From contig JAVTVY010039313.1 of NCBI GenBank assembly GCA_036873755.1, positions 107,382-171,381 on the forward strand: a DNA stretch of 64,000 nt, written 5' to 3'. The position numbers and the translations under genes were made by a program. This document shows, piece after piece, positions 1 through 9,537 of this stretch. How positions within the stretch are numbered: position 1 is the first letter of the stretch; every line of letters starts with the position of its first letter. The stretch is from Hanleya hanleyi (lineage: Eukaryota; Mollusca; Polyplacophora; Lepidopleurida; Hanleyidae). The notes beneath the pieces were generated by a model that was given only the letters and a program-made list of their open reading frames with translations, searched no databases and was not told where the DNA came from.

Positions 1-506
1 CTTCTTTTTTTCTGAGATTTTCAAGTTAATTTTTAACGATATTTAGCTTATCCAATTTAGTTTCCTCTATATTAATCGTGTATTTTTTTGTATTTCTTCT
101 TCAAGTGCTTGGATTTCTGGTTCTCACTTTTCTTCCCTTTTCCGGTCTTTCTTTTACTTTGTTGAAGAATAATTAATTGTTTCTCACGTAATTGTCATTT
201 GTAACGAGTCCAAACAACAATTAATCTTCTATACACAATTGTACGTCTTGCTTAGCAATATTAGGAAGGCTGTCACGATTGAAAGTTAGTGGAGTATATT
301 CATCGCTAGTTTGGTTAATTAGTGATTTGACTAAATCAAGATATTGCTTTTTTTCTTTTAGTAACGAACAATTTAATTTCCAATACCTTTCCCCCTTTCC
401 GAAAACTGCATTCTAGTGTAATTGCTAAAAAATCTGTTCTGTATCCTGGTGCGATCCGCGAATTTGTTGCAATATGGAAAATGTCAGAACTAAGGATGAA
501 AAGGTT
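1..506 (-). pseudogene. LINE (L1/Tx1-like) remnant, end of endonuclease domain and linker
   Basis: Read on the minus strand from 506 downward, this continues the LINE endonuclease domain that stops at 4946. It encodes HARINLFILSSDIF and then GYRTDFLAITLECSF, which corresponds to the GYRTDHS...ITLE block near the end of APE-type LINE endonucleases. A -1 type frame change gives WKLNCSLLKEKKQYLDLVK, and then a lysine/glutamate-rich linker with stop codons follows to position 1. The reverse transcriptase would lie beyond the window edge. The copy is dead: it has stops, frameshifts and a 4.4-kb insertion. The L1/Tx1 label is inferred from the style of the endonuclease and linker, so the exact clade is uncertain. 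Confidence 0.7.
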
Positions 507-524
507 GATTCTAGCATGGTTTCT
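507..524. repeat. Left target-site duplication of PLE-1
   Basis: The 18-mer gattctagcatggtttct matches 4946-4963 at 17 of 18 positions. The two copies sit just outside the composite Penelope-like element. Joining them restores a continuous LINE endonuclease reading frame. Confidence 0.8.
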
Positions 525-807
525 TTAAGTGGCATTTAGAAGTTGGGAAGTAGATAAATAAACAAATTGCTTATGGATAACAACTTCTAGTTTATTCAGG
601 ACGACGTTTCGATACAGGTACTAGTATCGTTCTCAAGTCAATGACATCAATAAGTAAATAATCAGTATATATACAGTTCCTTGAGTAAATGTCAATAGGA
701 TGATAACAATAGTATTATACTAGGTGAGAAATTTATAATAGGACAGGATTAGACTGTGGAGATGGCTGGATTAATTAACAAGGTGGATTAATTAACAAGG
801 TGGGCTT

Positions 808-2526
808 CTAGGCACGGTGGGGTTCCTGGATTAGAAGATCATAGGCGCTGGGGATGAATAGGCCCTGGTCTCTGTTCATTTGTGGTTTTGTTCTTTTGAT
901 GTGGACGGCCTCCAGTAGTTTTCTGTTTTTCCAGTGCATATGGTTTGTGGCAAGGGGTTTGGTGTTGTTCCAGTTGATTGAGTGGGTGGGGTTTTCTTTG
1001 ATGTGGTCCGAAACTGCTGATTTCCCGTCTTGTTTGGTCACTGAAGATTTGTGTTCTTTTATTCGTTTATTGAGGGGTCTTGATGTTTCGCCGATGTAAT
1101 GTTTTTTGCAACTGCACTCCAACTTGTAGATTACACCTTTTGGCTGGGGTTGGGTGGTTTGGGCTTTTTTACCGGTCGCATTGATGTGATTCTTTAGTTT
1201 TCTGTTGGTTGCAAAGGTTGTCTGGATGCTGGCTCGTGTCTGGAGTAATCTGGCGACCTGGTGGCTTGTCTTGCCTATGTAGGGTAGAGTAATTCGGATA
1301 TTTGGGCCCTCTTCTCTGATGGTACGTTGTCTCTGGTTTGGTTGTAGGGCTTGTTTTACAGTTTTTTCCACTAGGTGTTTGGGATAATCGTTGTACTTGC
1401 TAAACACGGTCTTGATGTGGGAGATTTCGTTGTGAAGGTCGGCTGAACAAATGGATTGTGCTCGTTTGGTTAGTGTTGAGATGATGGCTGTCTTTGTTTG
1501 GGCTGGATGGTTGGATCTGTAGTGGATATACTGGTCGGAATGGGTTGGCTTTCGGTATACGCTAGTTTGTAGGCCGGTTGGTGATCTGCTGACAAGGACG
1601 TCCAGGAAAGGGAGAGCGTTGTTGGTCTCAGTTTCCATGGTGAATTTTAGACGTTGATGCTGGGTGTTGAGATGGTTGAGTAGTGTGGTCGGGTCATCCG
1701 TTTGTTGAAGGGGAACGAAAGTATCATCCACTTTTCGTAGCCAGACTACAGGTTGGACAGGGGAGGTTTGGAGGGCCCGGTTTTCAAGGTCAGTCAGGTA
1801 GATTTCCGATACTATGGGTGACAGCGGGGAACCCATGGGGAGTCCGTGGATCTGTTCATAGAATGTGTCTCCCCACGAGAAGTATGTGGATGATAGGCAG
1901 CACTGTAAAAGCTGGATTATGCTGTTGGTCGTAAGTGTCGTGTTGTTGATCGGGTGTGCCTCCAACTTTTGTTTGATAACTTGTATGGCATCAGTGGTTG
2001 GTACATTCGTGAATAAGTCAACGACATCATAACTTACTAGTTGACATGGAGTGTTTATGTTCTGGATTTTGTTGCAAAATTCTGCGGAGTCCTTAATGTA
2101 TGACGTGGCTGATCTTCCTAATGGGGCGAGGAGCTGGGTCAGATGTTGTGCTGTGTTATAGAAGACGGTGTCTCTGGAGCATATCAGTAAGCGGGCTTTG
2201 ATCGGATCTTTGTGAATTTTGATCGTTGCTCTGGCATATGGGGGCCGTGGATGTTGGATGAGTAGCTTTTTGTGGAGGTCTGGTTGTATTTCTTTCTTCT
2301 TTTTCAGGTCTTTGAGAATGGCTCTATGTTGACGGTCGTAACGGTTGGTCGGATCTTTTTTAATTACTTTATAGGTGCTTTGGTCACTGAGGAGGTTGCC
2401 AACAAGGTTGTGGAAGTCCGTGGTGTCAAGGATGGCGGTGGCTTTCCCTTTGTCTGCTGGGGCAAGGACTATGGATTTATCCGTTTTAAGTCTAAAGCCG
2501 CCCAGAGAATCACAGACAATGCCAGC
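808..2526 (-). CDS. PLE-1 inverted copy: reverse transcriptase + GIY-YIG endonuclease, 5'-truncated
   Basis: This open frame on the minus strand begins after a stop near 2528 and has no ATG at its head. Its first roughly 12 codons come from the antisense of the neighbouring copy; PLE protein starts near 2489. It then encodes the same protein as the plus copy: reverse transcriptase motif A (YDVVDLFTN), motif B (GLPMGSPLSP), motif C (KVDD) and a C-terminal GIY-YIG domain (GVIYKLECSC...HYIGETSR), ending at a normal stop. The last 385 residues are identical to the plus copy. It lacks the N-terminal roughly 185 residues of the plus copy, so it is probably not an autonomous element, although the catalytic core is unbroken. 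Confidence 0.85.
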   Translation of the reverse strand, partial: AGIVCDSLGGFRLKTDKSIVLAPADKGKATAILDTTDFHNLVGNLLSDQSTYKVIKKDPTNRYDRQHRAILKDLKKKKEIQPDLHKKLLIQHPRPPYARATIKIHKDPIKARLLICSRDTVFYNTAQHLTQLLAPLGRSATSYIKDSAEFCNKIQNINTPCQLVSYDVVDLFTNVPTTDAIQVIKQKLEAHPINNTTLTTNSIIQLLQCCLSSTYFSWGDTFYEQIHGLPMGSPLSPIVSEIYLTDLENRALQTSPVQPVVWLRKVDDTFVPLQQTDDPTTLLNHLNTQHQRLKFTMETETNNALPFLDVLVSRSPTGLQTSVYRKPTHSDQYIHYRSNHPAQTKTAIISTLTKRAQSICSADLHNEISHIKTVFSKYNDYPKHLVEKTVKQALQPNQRQRTIREEGPNIRITLPYIGKTSHQVARLLQTRASIQTTFATNRKLKNHINATGKKAQTTQPQPKGVIYKLECSCKKHYIGETSRPLNKRIKEHKSSVTKQDGKSAVSDHIKENPTHSINWNNTKPLATNHMHWKNRKLLEAVHIKRTKPQMNRDQGLFIPSAYDLLIQEPHRA

Positions 2527-4725
2527 AGACTATTGGTTAAAGAACGGATCAGACACCACCGTAGAACCAAGGCTATATCACTAACCACCATCATCAAACA
2601 ACAAAATAAGCTTGAATCGGTTATCCAACCAGCACTCTACCGCCAACTCCGCCAATCCCAGTCTGCGTCCAATACCTCTCTCAACACCAAAATCAAACTC
2701 AACCAGTTGAAGAAGTTCGACCAACTCAACCGCCAACAGACCGCCCCAGTTAGACAAGAGTATACAGATAAGCAGCCATACCTCGCCAAAACCGTAGTGA
2801 ACCTCAGTAGCAAACAGCTTACAGATGATCAACTCAAACTCCTTTCCAAGGGTTTAAGCTTTACGCCCACCAACCACAAATTTCCCACAGATGAATTCAT
2901 CGTAAACATCGAGAAAGGCCTACAACAATTAGCACCAGGTGGAAATGTAGACTATTTAAGACATCAAGTAGCCGAAATCCTTTCCAAATCTCGACCCCAG
3001 ACTGACAACCTGTCCCAAGGTGAACGTCGTGCCATCACTGAGCTGAAAACGGATAAATCCATAGTCCTTGCCCCAGCAGACAAAGGGAAAGCCACCGCCA
3101 TCCTTGACACCACGGACTTCCACAACCTTGTTGGCAACCTCCTCAGTGACCAAAGCACCTATAAAGTAATTAAAAAAGATCCGACCAACCGTTACGACCG
3201 TCAACATAGAGCCATTCTCAAAGACCTGAAAAAGAAGAAAGAAATACAACCAGACCTCCACAAAAAGCTACTCATCCAACATCCACGGCCCCCATATGCC
3301 AGAGCAACGATCAAAATTCACAAAGATCCGATCAAAGCCCGCTTACTGATATGCTCCAGAGACACCGTCTTCTATAACACAGCACAACATCTGACCCAGC
3401 TCCTCGCCCCATTAGGAAGATCAGCCACGTCATACATTAAGGACTCCGCAGAATTTTGCAACAAAATCCAGAACATAAACACTCCATGTCAACTAGTAAG
3501 TTATGATGTCGTTGACTTATTCACGAATGTACCAACCACTGATGCCATACAAGTTATCAAACAAAAGTTGGAGGCACACCCGATCAACAACACGACACTT
3601 ACGACCAACAGCATAATCCAGCTTTTACAGTGCTGCCTATCATCCACATACTTCTCGTGGGGAGACACATTCTATGAACAGATCCACGGACTCCCCATGG
3701 GTTCCCCGCTGTCACCCATAGTATCGGAAATCTACCTGACTGACCTTGAAAACCGGGCCCTCCAAACCTCCCCTGTCCAACCTGTAGTCTGGCTACGAAA
3801 AGTGGATGATACTTTCGTTCCCCTTCAACAAACGGATGACCCGACCACACTACTCAACCATCTCAACACCCAGCATCAACGTCTAAAATTCACCATGGAA
3901 ACTGAGACCAACAACGCTCTCCCTTTCCTGGACGTCCTTGTCAGCAGATCACCAACCGGCCTACAAACTAGCGTATACCGAAAGCCAACCCATTCCGACC
4001 AGTATATCCACTACAGATCCAACCATCCAGCCCAAACAAAGACAGCCATCATCTCAACACTAACCAAACGAGCACAATCCATTTGTTCAGCCGACCTTCA
4101 CAACGAAATCTCCCACATCAAGACCGTGTTTAGCAAGTACAACGATTATCCCAAACACCTAGTGGAAAAAACTGTAAAACAAGCCCTACAACCAAACCAG
4201 AGACAACGTACCATCAGAGAAGAGGGCCCAAATATCCGAATTACTCTACCCTACATAGGCAAGACAAGCCACCAGGTCGCCAGATTACTCCAGACACGAG
4301 CCAGCATCCAGACAACCTTTGCAACCAACAGAAAACTAAAGAATCACATCAATGCGACCGGTAAAAAAGCCCAAACCACCCAACCCCAGCCAAAAGGTGT
4401 AATCTACAAGTTGGAGTGCAGTTGCAAAAAACATTACATCGGCGAAACATCAAGACCCCTCAATAAACGAATAAAAGAACACAAATCTTCAGTGACCAAA
4501 CAAGACGGGAAATCAGCAGTTTCGGACCACATCAAAGAAAACCCCACCCACTCAATCAACTGGAACAACACCAAACCCCTTGCCACAAACCATATGCACT
4601 GGAAAAACAGAAAACTACTGGAGGCCGTCCACATCAAAAGAACAAAACCACAAATGAACAGAGACCAGGGCCTATTCATCCCCAGCGCCTATGATCTTCT
4701 AATCCAGGAACCCCACCGTGCCTAG
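2490..4725 (+). CDS. PLE-1 forward copy: reverse transcriptase + GIY-YIG endonuclease
   Basis: This is the Penelope-like polyprotein, which copies element RNA at a nicked target. The frame is open from a GTG at 2272, but codons before about 2490 are antisense of the inverted copy, so I place the real PLE start near 2490; the native start codon may be lost. About 745 residues remain. The motifs, in order, are ADKGKATAIL (nt ~3076), a basic KIHKDPIKARLL segment, RT motif A YDVVDLFTNVPT (~3500), motif B GLPMGSPLSPIVSE (~3690), motif C RKVDDTF (~3800), and the GIY-YIG core GVIYKLECSC..HYIGETSRPL (~4400-4460) with a downstream glutamate helix (LLEAVHIK). The catalytic aspartates D-x-D are present and there is no internal stop. 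It is close to the usual PLE length and is possibly the best-preserved mobile ORF in the window. Confidence 0.9.
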
Positions 4726-4945
4726 AAGCCCACCTTGTTAATTAATCCACCTTGTTAATTAATCCAGCCATCTCCACAGTCTAATCCTGTCCTATTATAA
4801 ATTTCTCACCTAGTATAATACTATTGTTATCATCCTATTGACATTTACTCAAGGAACTGTATATATACTGATTATTTACTTATTGATGTCATTGACTTGA
4901 GAACGATACTAGTACCTGTATCGAAACGTCGTCCTGAATAAACTA

Positions 4946-4963
4946 GATTCTAGCATGCTTTCT
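4946..4963. repeat. Right target-site duplication of PLE-1
   Basis: gattctagcatgctttct, the partner of 507-524 with one mismatch. It begins right where the plus copy ends (…aataaacta). Confidence 0.8.
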
Positions 4964-5560
4964 ATGATTTCTACGTATCCAGGTGTATTTTCTTTCAGAT
5001 TCGTGTTTAGTTCTCCAAACATCCACAAAGTCACTGTCATTTATGATATTCACTACAGGTTGGCGAGCATTGGGTTTATTCATCTGTTCATAATTGTCAG
5101 TATCCATTGATGGATTCAGAACAAGGTTCCATTTGCCACATATGATGACAGAGGGGTTAGCGATTTCCTGTATTTTCCTATTGATTGTTTTGTAGAATGA
5201 GGGTTTGTCTGTGTTGAGCCCGTATATACTAGCAAGCGTAACAGGTACTTCGGAGATTTCCATGTCTATAATAATATAATTGATTTGTCGATCGATTTCT
5301 GCTTTATGAACTTGATTTTAAAATTATTGTTCATTAATATTATAACCCCCGAGGGGCGTACCCAGGCGTCATGATGCCATTCCTGCTTTATTATGTCCTG
5401 ATATTTTGTATCGTTGTGGGTATCTTATAAACAAATAATAAAATAGTTTTTCTTCTTAAAGTAATGAAAGACATCTGTTCTCTTTTTTTTGTCGGCTAAT
5501 CCATGATAACTCATAGACACGATAAGCACGATGTCAGTCATTTTTTGTTGTTATTATGTT
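4946..5560 (-). pseudogene. LINE (L1/Tx1-like) remnant, N-terminal endonuclease domain
   Basis: The minus strand starts near 5546 with a degraded MTD..SYHGLADKKKRTDVF segment, the start of an APE-type LINE endonuclease. It continues through DTHNDTKYQDIIKQEWHHDA, PSGVIILMNNNF, VTLASIYGLNTDKPSFY, VIICGKWNLVLNPSMDTDNY and DVWRTKHESERKYTW, and stops where PLE-1 is inserted. The clean 106-codon frame covers 4943-5263; upstream pieces need frameshifts and cross stops. The usual GDWN motif reads GKWN, so a catalytic aspartate is replaced. With 1-506 it is one LINE split by PLE-1. Confidence 0.78.
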
Positions 5561-6081
5561 TCGCAGAGGCTTGAAAATATAAAATATAAATAGGCAAAGC
5601 TAGTTTGATATTACATTACAATATAAATTAGAAATAACTGTAGCAGTTTCCCATTTTCTTGGTGGAGAGTATTTTTGACGGAATTCGTGAACCCTTGGAG
5701 TGCAATTGCTATTCCTATCCAAAATATTTTTTATTTTGTTCGGCGAAATAATTTCAAGAGAAAATCCAGTACATTTTACTGGTTACTATCAGTATGATCG
5801 GTAGAATAGACTTAGCCTCACATGGATATAACAGGCGTTTATGTAGTCGGAGTCTGAATCATCTTCTAATGGCTCCAACACCACCCTGGAATGGTCATCT
5901 GAAATACCACAAAACAGTGTCAAGTATGTGTTACAATTTTGAAATGATATGCCGAGGTCCTTTTTCGGTACACAGTTACAATATTATTTACTCTTGTATA
6001 TGATCAACCACACAGAATAGCTCGGGGATCGACATTCTGCTATCTTCGAATGAAAAATGGTTATTTTAGCTGACGTAAGCA
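5561..6081. other. No recognisable feature
   Basis: AT-rich sequence with short homopolymer runs. I see no exon, motif or clear repeat. Confidence 0.5.
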
Positions 6082-6351
6082 CACAGCCAGAAAAAGGGTG
6101 ATGGCCCATTACCCTTTTATGGCCAATGTCGTCACCCTTTTAAGGCGATGACCCAGGCTATGCCCAGCATCACCCTTTTAGGGTGATAGCCGTTACCCAT
6201 TTAGGGCGATGACATGAACATTTGCACTTATTGCTGATCACCCTTTTAAAGTGATGGTGGAAAAGGGTAATGGCTCTAACTCAACACCTTTTTTGGGTGA
6301 TGCTGTCATCACCATTTTAGGGTGATAAGTATCACCATTTTTCTGGCTGTG
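6082..6351. mobile_element. Iterated-word element A (GGTGAT palindromes) with terminal inverted repeats
   Basis: The ends are inverted repeats: cacagccagaaaaagggtga at 6082 matches the complement of the right end (6331-6351) at 20 of 21 positions. The 270 bp between are almost wholly made of hairpin units of the type ATCACCC-tttta-GGGTGAT with small changes, about seven palindromes spaced 30-40 bp apart. There is no coding potential. It looks like a non-autonomous DNA element (MITE or foldback) whose inner sequence repeats the word found next to its ends. I could not settle a target duplication. Confidence 0.65.
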
Positions 6352-7821
6352 CATGGTAAGAATTAAATCGAATGGTACATGAAGGCGTAACTCACATGCC
6401 ACAATATTTTGGTAGCGGCTCTTCCCTTTGTTTTGTGGTTTCTTGGCTACCTCAATGTTTGCTTGTATACCTTTTGGGAGATTCTGCAAATAAATTAATG
6501 GAACTAACGCAACGGTTCTACACTGACCGTACGACTTTCAACATGACAGATGTTTTTGAAACATGTGAAACGAATACAAGCGTTTAGAAAAAAACATCTA
6601 AAAAAATCAGTGTAATAAGTATCATTTAAACTAATAATCAGTAATATGATATATAGAGGACCTTACACAAGTGAATATTTAATGTGAAAATTAAAAAGAA
6701 GGCTTTATATGTTGCAGGCCTTAGCTTTACTTATCAGATAACCACTTTTATGTATATTATAATGCTACGATTCGAAAGATTTCATCGTCTACTTGATCCA
6801 AACATATTTTGCCTTTGTTTCCTTTCGGGGAAAAAATCGGCCCTGGCTCACGAGCATCACCGTTGCTGTATATGCTAAGTAATATATTCCCAAAACGCAA
6901 CAAAGCTGGAGCACCTTTCGCTAGCGGCAGGTCTAGCTTTTCAAATTAGCGCAGACAATTTCACTACAGAATACAATACTTTTAATCTTATAATTAATTT
7001 TTTATAAATTTTTCATTTTGGGTCATCTCACGCCACGGGTTACACTCGTGATCATTTCATGTAGCCTATGCGACATGTTGGCGTGTTCTCTGTGGGGTGA
7101 CGACATGCTAGGGTAAATTGGCAAGATCTTTCTGAATACGCTTTTGAAGTTGCAGATATATTGCAAGGAATAAGCTCACATCGGGAAAGCTCCATACAGA
7201 CGCTGTAAAGAATAAACAAACGTTCACTTGACGAGATAGGCAACCAAAATAACCGCCCTGTTCGCTTCGCTTCGCCAAAATCAATTACGTGCTGTGTGAG
7301 CAGTATTCAAGCTATGCAGCTCAATAGAGTCGAAATAATGTATTACCCCTCATTGCTTCTTCTGTGGCTAATGATATTAATACCCGATGCATGGATTTGG
7401 ATAAAATGAACAGCACAGTATGTCATGCCCATACGTCGCTAATAATACATATATTAGCGATATGTGATAAGATATATGGTGGGAAACGATTACGGCAAAT
7501 TCATATGTCCGGTGTTATGAATGTGTTATACCCGAACACCCAAATACCACAAGGGTTTCTCTGTCACGGTGAACATTTTGTAGATGTCCGTGAGAGTATT
7601 TCAATGGCGTGATCACACGACCCTCGATCGTCGGGTTATGCGAGATTAATATATGAACCAAAGAGCTGTGATGTTATAATAGTCCATTATGCCCAGCAAT
7701 TGGAAACAAAATATTGTATATTGCTGATGAGATAAGATGTTGAAAAGCTGTCACGTTTATCTTAGATAGCAAGGTGTCATATCGATTAATACGAGTATTA
7801 ATTAAACATCCATATATTCAA
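6352..7821. other. No recognisable feature
   Basis: 1.5 kb within the presumed 3' intron of the host gene. I looked for phosphatase-domain exons (NRYxx..YDHSRV, DYINASY) on the minus strand and found none. Confidence 0.45.
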
Positions 7822-8190
7822 TTACAAGCGTCTGGTCCGTCATTCATAATTCAGCCGTCGTCCATTAAAGGACCTATTCCATATTCCATATAACAGTATT
7901 AGCACCAAATTCAAAAAGACAATCATAGTACACATAAACATAGGCTAGTTTCCTGCAAGAGGGAAGCGGTCAACAGTTTTCAATGATACCGGCAAGACAT
8001 CATGATGTTCCAAAAATAACAAATCCGTATCGTTGCCCAGTATTCTTAATCCAAAATATTCGCTGTAAATTCGTCATCTAGAGAATGATGTATCTCAGTC
8101 ACGGTTCGATTGTGACTGTTCATATAAGCATCATGAGTATCTTGAAGTACATGGGATCATGCGGTCCCAAGCCCCGGGTTAAGCGGAATT
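7822..8190. repeat. Dispersed repeat family R1, copy 1
   Basis: Begins attacaagcgtctggtccgt and includes gccgtcgtccatta, agcggtcaacagttttcaat and ccggcaagacatcatgatgt. The same order of blocks recurs at 14690-14976, 21974-22095 and 43192-43412, and a 3' part near 11455-11560. Non-coding; an unnamed interspersed element. Confidence 0.65.
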
Positions 8191-8308
8191 AGACACAAGT
8201 TACAAAACGTAACGCCATAGATCTTGCATGCTACGTTCGTATTTTGCTATCAGCATGCGATATGTATCGCCAAATTTCAGAAACTTTAAGTGGAGGCGCT
8301 TGGTGGTG

Positions 8309-9239
8309 TCTGACGACGACACAGCTGACCAATCTCCAATGTACGAGTTGTCACAGCGAAACAGCTCACCAATCTCCAATGTACGAGTTGTCATAGCGAA
8401 ACAGCTCATCAGTTACAAGTATACGAGTTGTCAGAGCATTTCCATCATAGCTCTCTAGATTTGTATCTAATACCGCTTATGCCGGTGCTAGGGGCCGTGT
8501 GGTCGTATCATCCAAGTTGCCACATGAACATGTACAATAAAAGCGTACCTGAGATACAACACATATGACGAATCGTTAGATTCTTGGTATGTGCTTTAGA
8601 ATAGGTTAACCAGAAGACTATTCTGTGAAGTCATGTGACGCAGTCAGTATGTCGGCACCTCTTCCCACTTCCCTTATATGTGTTGTAATTTATTCCTGTA
8701 TATGGCGAGATTCTGCTGGTGGACGTTTCGTCCCCGAGGCCCGCCCCTGTACAGACCTTTTGGTCTTTGATATATGTTGGCATTTGTGGGAAGTTGATGC
8801 TGGGTCGACATCGGGCCTTACAGACTAGTCTTTCGTGTTAAATGCCGTCATTTACATCTGACGACGACACAGCTCACCAATCTCCAATGCACGAGTTGTC
8901 ACAGCGAAACAGCTCACCAATCTCCAATGTACGAGTTGTCATAGCGAAACAGCTCACCAATTACAAGTATACGAGTTGTCAGAGCATTTCCATCATAGCT
9001 CTCTAGATTTGTATCTAATACCGCTTATGCCGGTGCTAGGGGCCGTGTGGTCATATCATCCAAGTTGCCACATGAACAGGTACAATAAAAGCGTACCTGA
9101 GATACAACACATGACGAATCGTTAGATTCTTGGTATGTGCTTTAGAATAGGTTAACCAGAAGACTATTTTGTTAAGTCATGTGACGCAGTCAGTATGTCG
9201 GCACCTCTTCCCACTTCCCTTATATGTGTTGTAATTTAT
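8309..9239. repeat. Direct duplication of ~385 bp with 162-bp spacer
   Basis: 8309-8694 and 8857-9239 are nearly identical direct copies. Each copy opens with two or three ~40-bp subrepeats built on cagctcaccaatctccaatg and tacgagttgtca. The spacer (8695-8856) is unrelated to the copies. Confidence 0.8.
8683..8790 (-). mobile_element. Possible Penelope-like 3'-tail fragment
   Basis: On the minus strand the sequence reads cctcggggacgaaacgtcc and ends ggaataaattacaac. That resembles the PLE-1 tail (cgaaacgtcgtcctgaataaac). It is only a short match, so the call is tentative. Confidence 0.35.
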
Positions 9240-9364
9240 AAGTTTCTGCAGCAATGTTTTGTGACGTTGATTAAAATCGTCACATTTAACACACGATCTA
9301 GCAAATGCTACTATGCGAGATATGTATACGCCATATGCAGGTCCCACTAGACCTCATTACTAAC

Positions 9365-9537
9365 CTCATACTCTGATTCGAAACCGTCCTGGTTTCGTTT
9401 CTGTCGCACATATGCCTCGAGCTCATCAGCAGGAACGGCAGAAGGATTTTCAGAAAACTGTACTACATTGTAATACTCGGCACCACGTCCTCTTTGCCTT
9501 ACATCCCGAGGAACTGCATCATGTCCCTGTTGGACAA
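9365..9537 (-). CDS. Host gene exon 13: phosphatase juxtamembrane segment
   Basis: Acceptor ttgtgttgtag, donor GAG|GTTAGT. It encodes a charged stretch (DVRQRGRGAEYYNVVQFSE) and then VPADELEAYVRQKR and DGFESEYE. ELE.YV..K....GF..EYE is the wedge-like segment just before the catalytic domain in receptor tyrosine phosphatases of the kappa/mu/alpha type. It ends in phase 0; the next exon should begin the phosphatase domain. Confidence 0.78.

Larger units (their letters stand above)
525..4945. mobile_element. PLE-1: Penelope-like retroelement, two copies head-to-head
   Basis: Two copies of one Penelope-like element (PLE) lie 5' end to 5' end. The arms 587-2489 (minus) and 3044-4946 (plus) are reverse complements. 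Paired coordinates always add to 5533, so there is no net indel across 1,903 bp, and every stretch I compared was nearly identical. The 555 bp between them (2490-3043) belong only to the plus copy, so the minus copy is 5'-truncated by that amount. The minus copy has about 62 bp more 3' tail (525-586) than the plus copy. The tail carries the motif cgaaacgtcgtcctgaataaac. An 18-bp direct repeat flanks the whole unit, which shows it arrived as one insertion. The near-identity of the arms suggests a recent event. Confidence 0.88.

Noticed and set aside
2272..2489. N-terminal domain of the PLE polyprotein
   Set aside because: It is antisense of the inverted copy, not a true protein segment.
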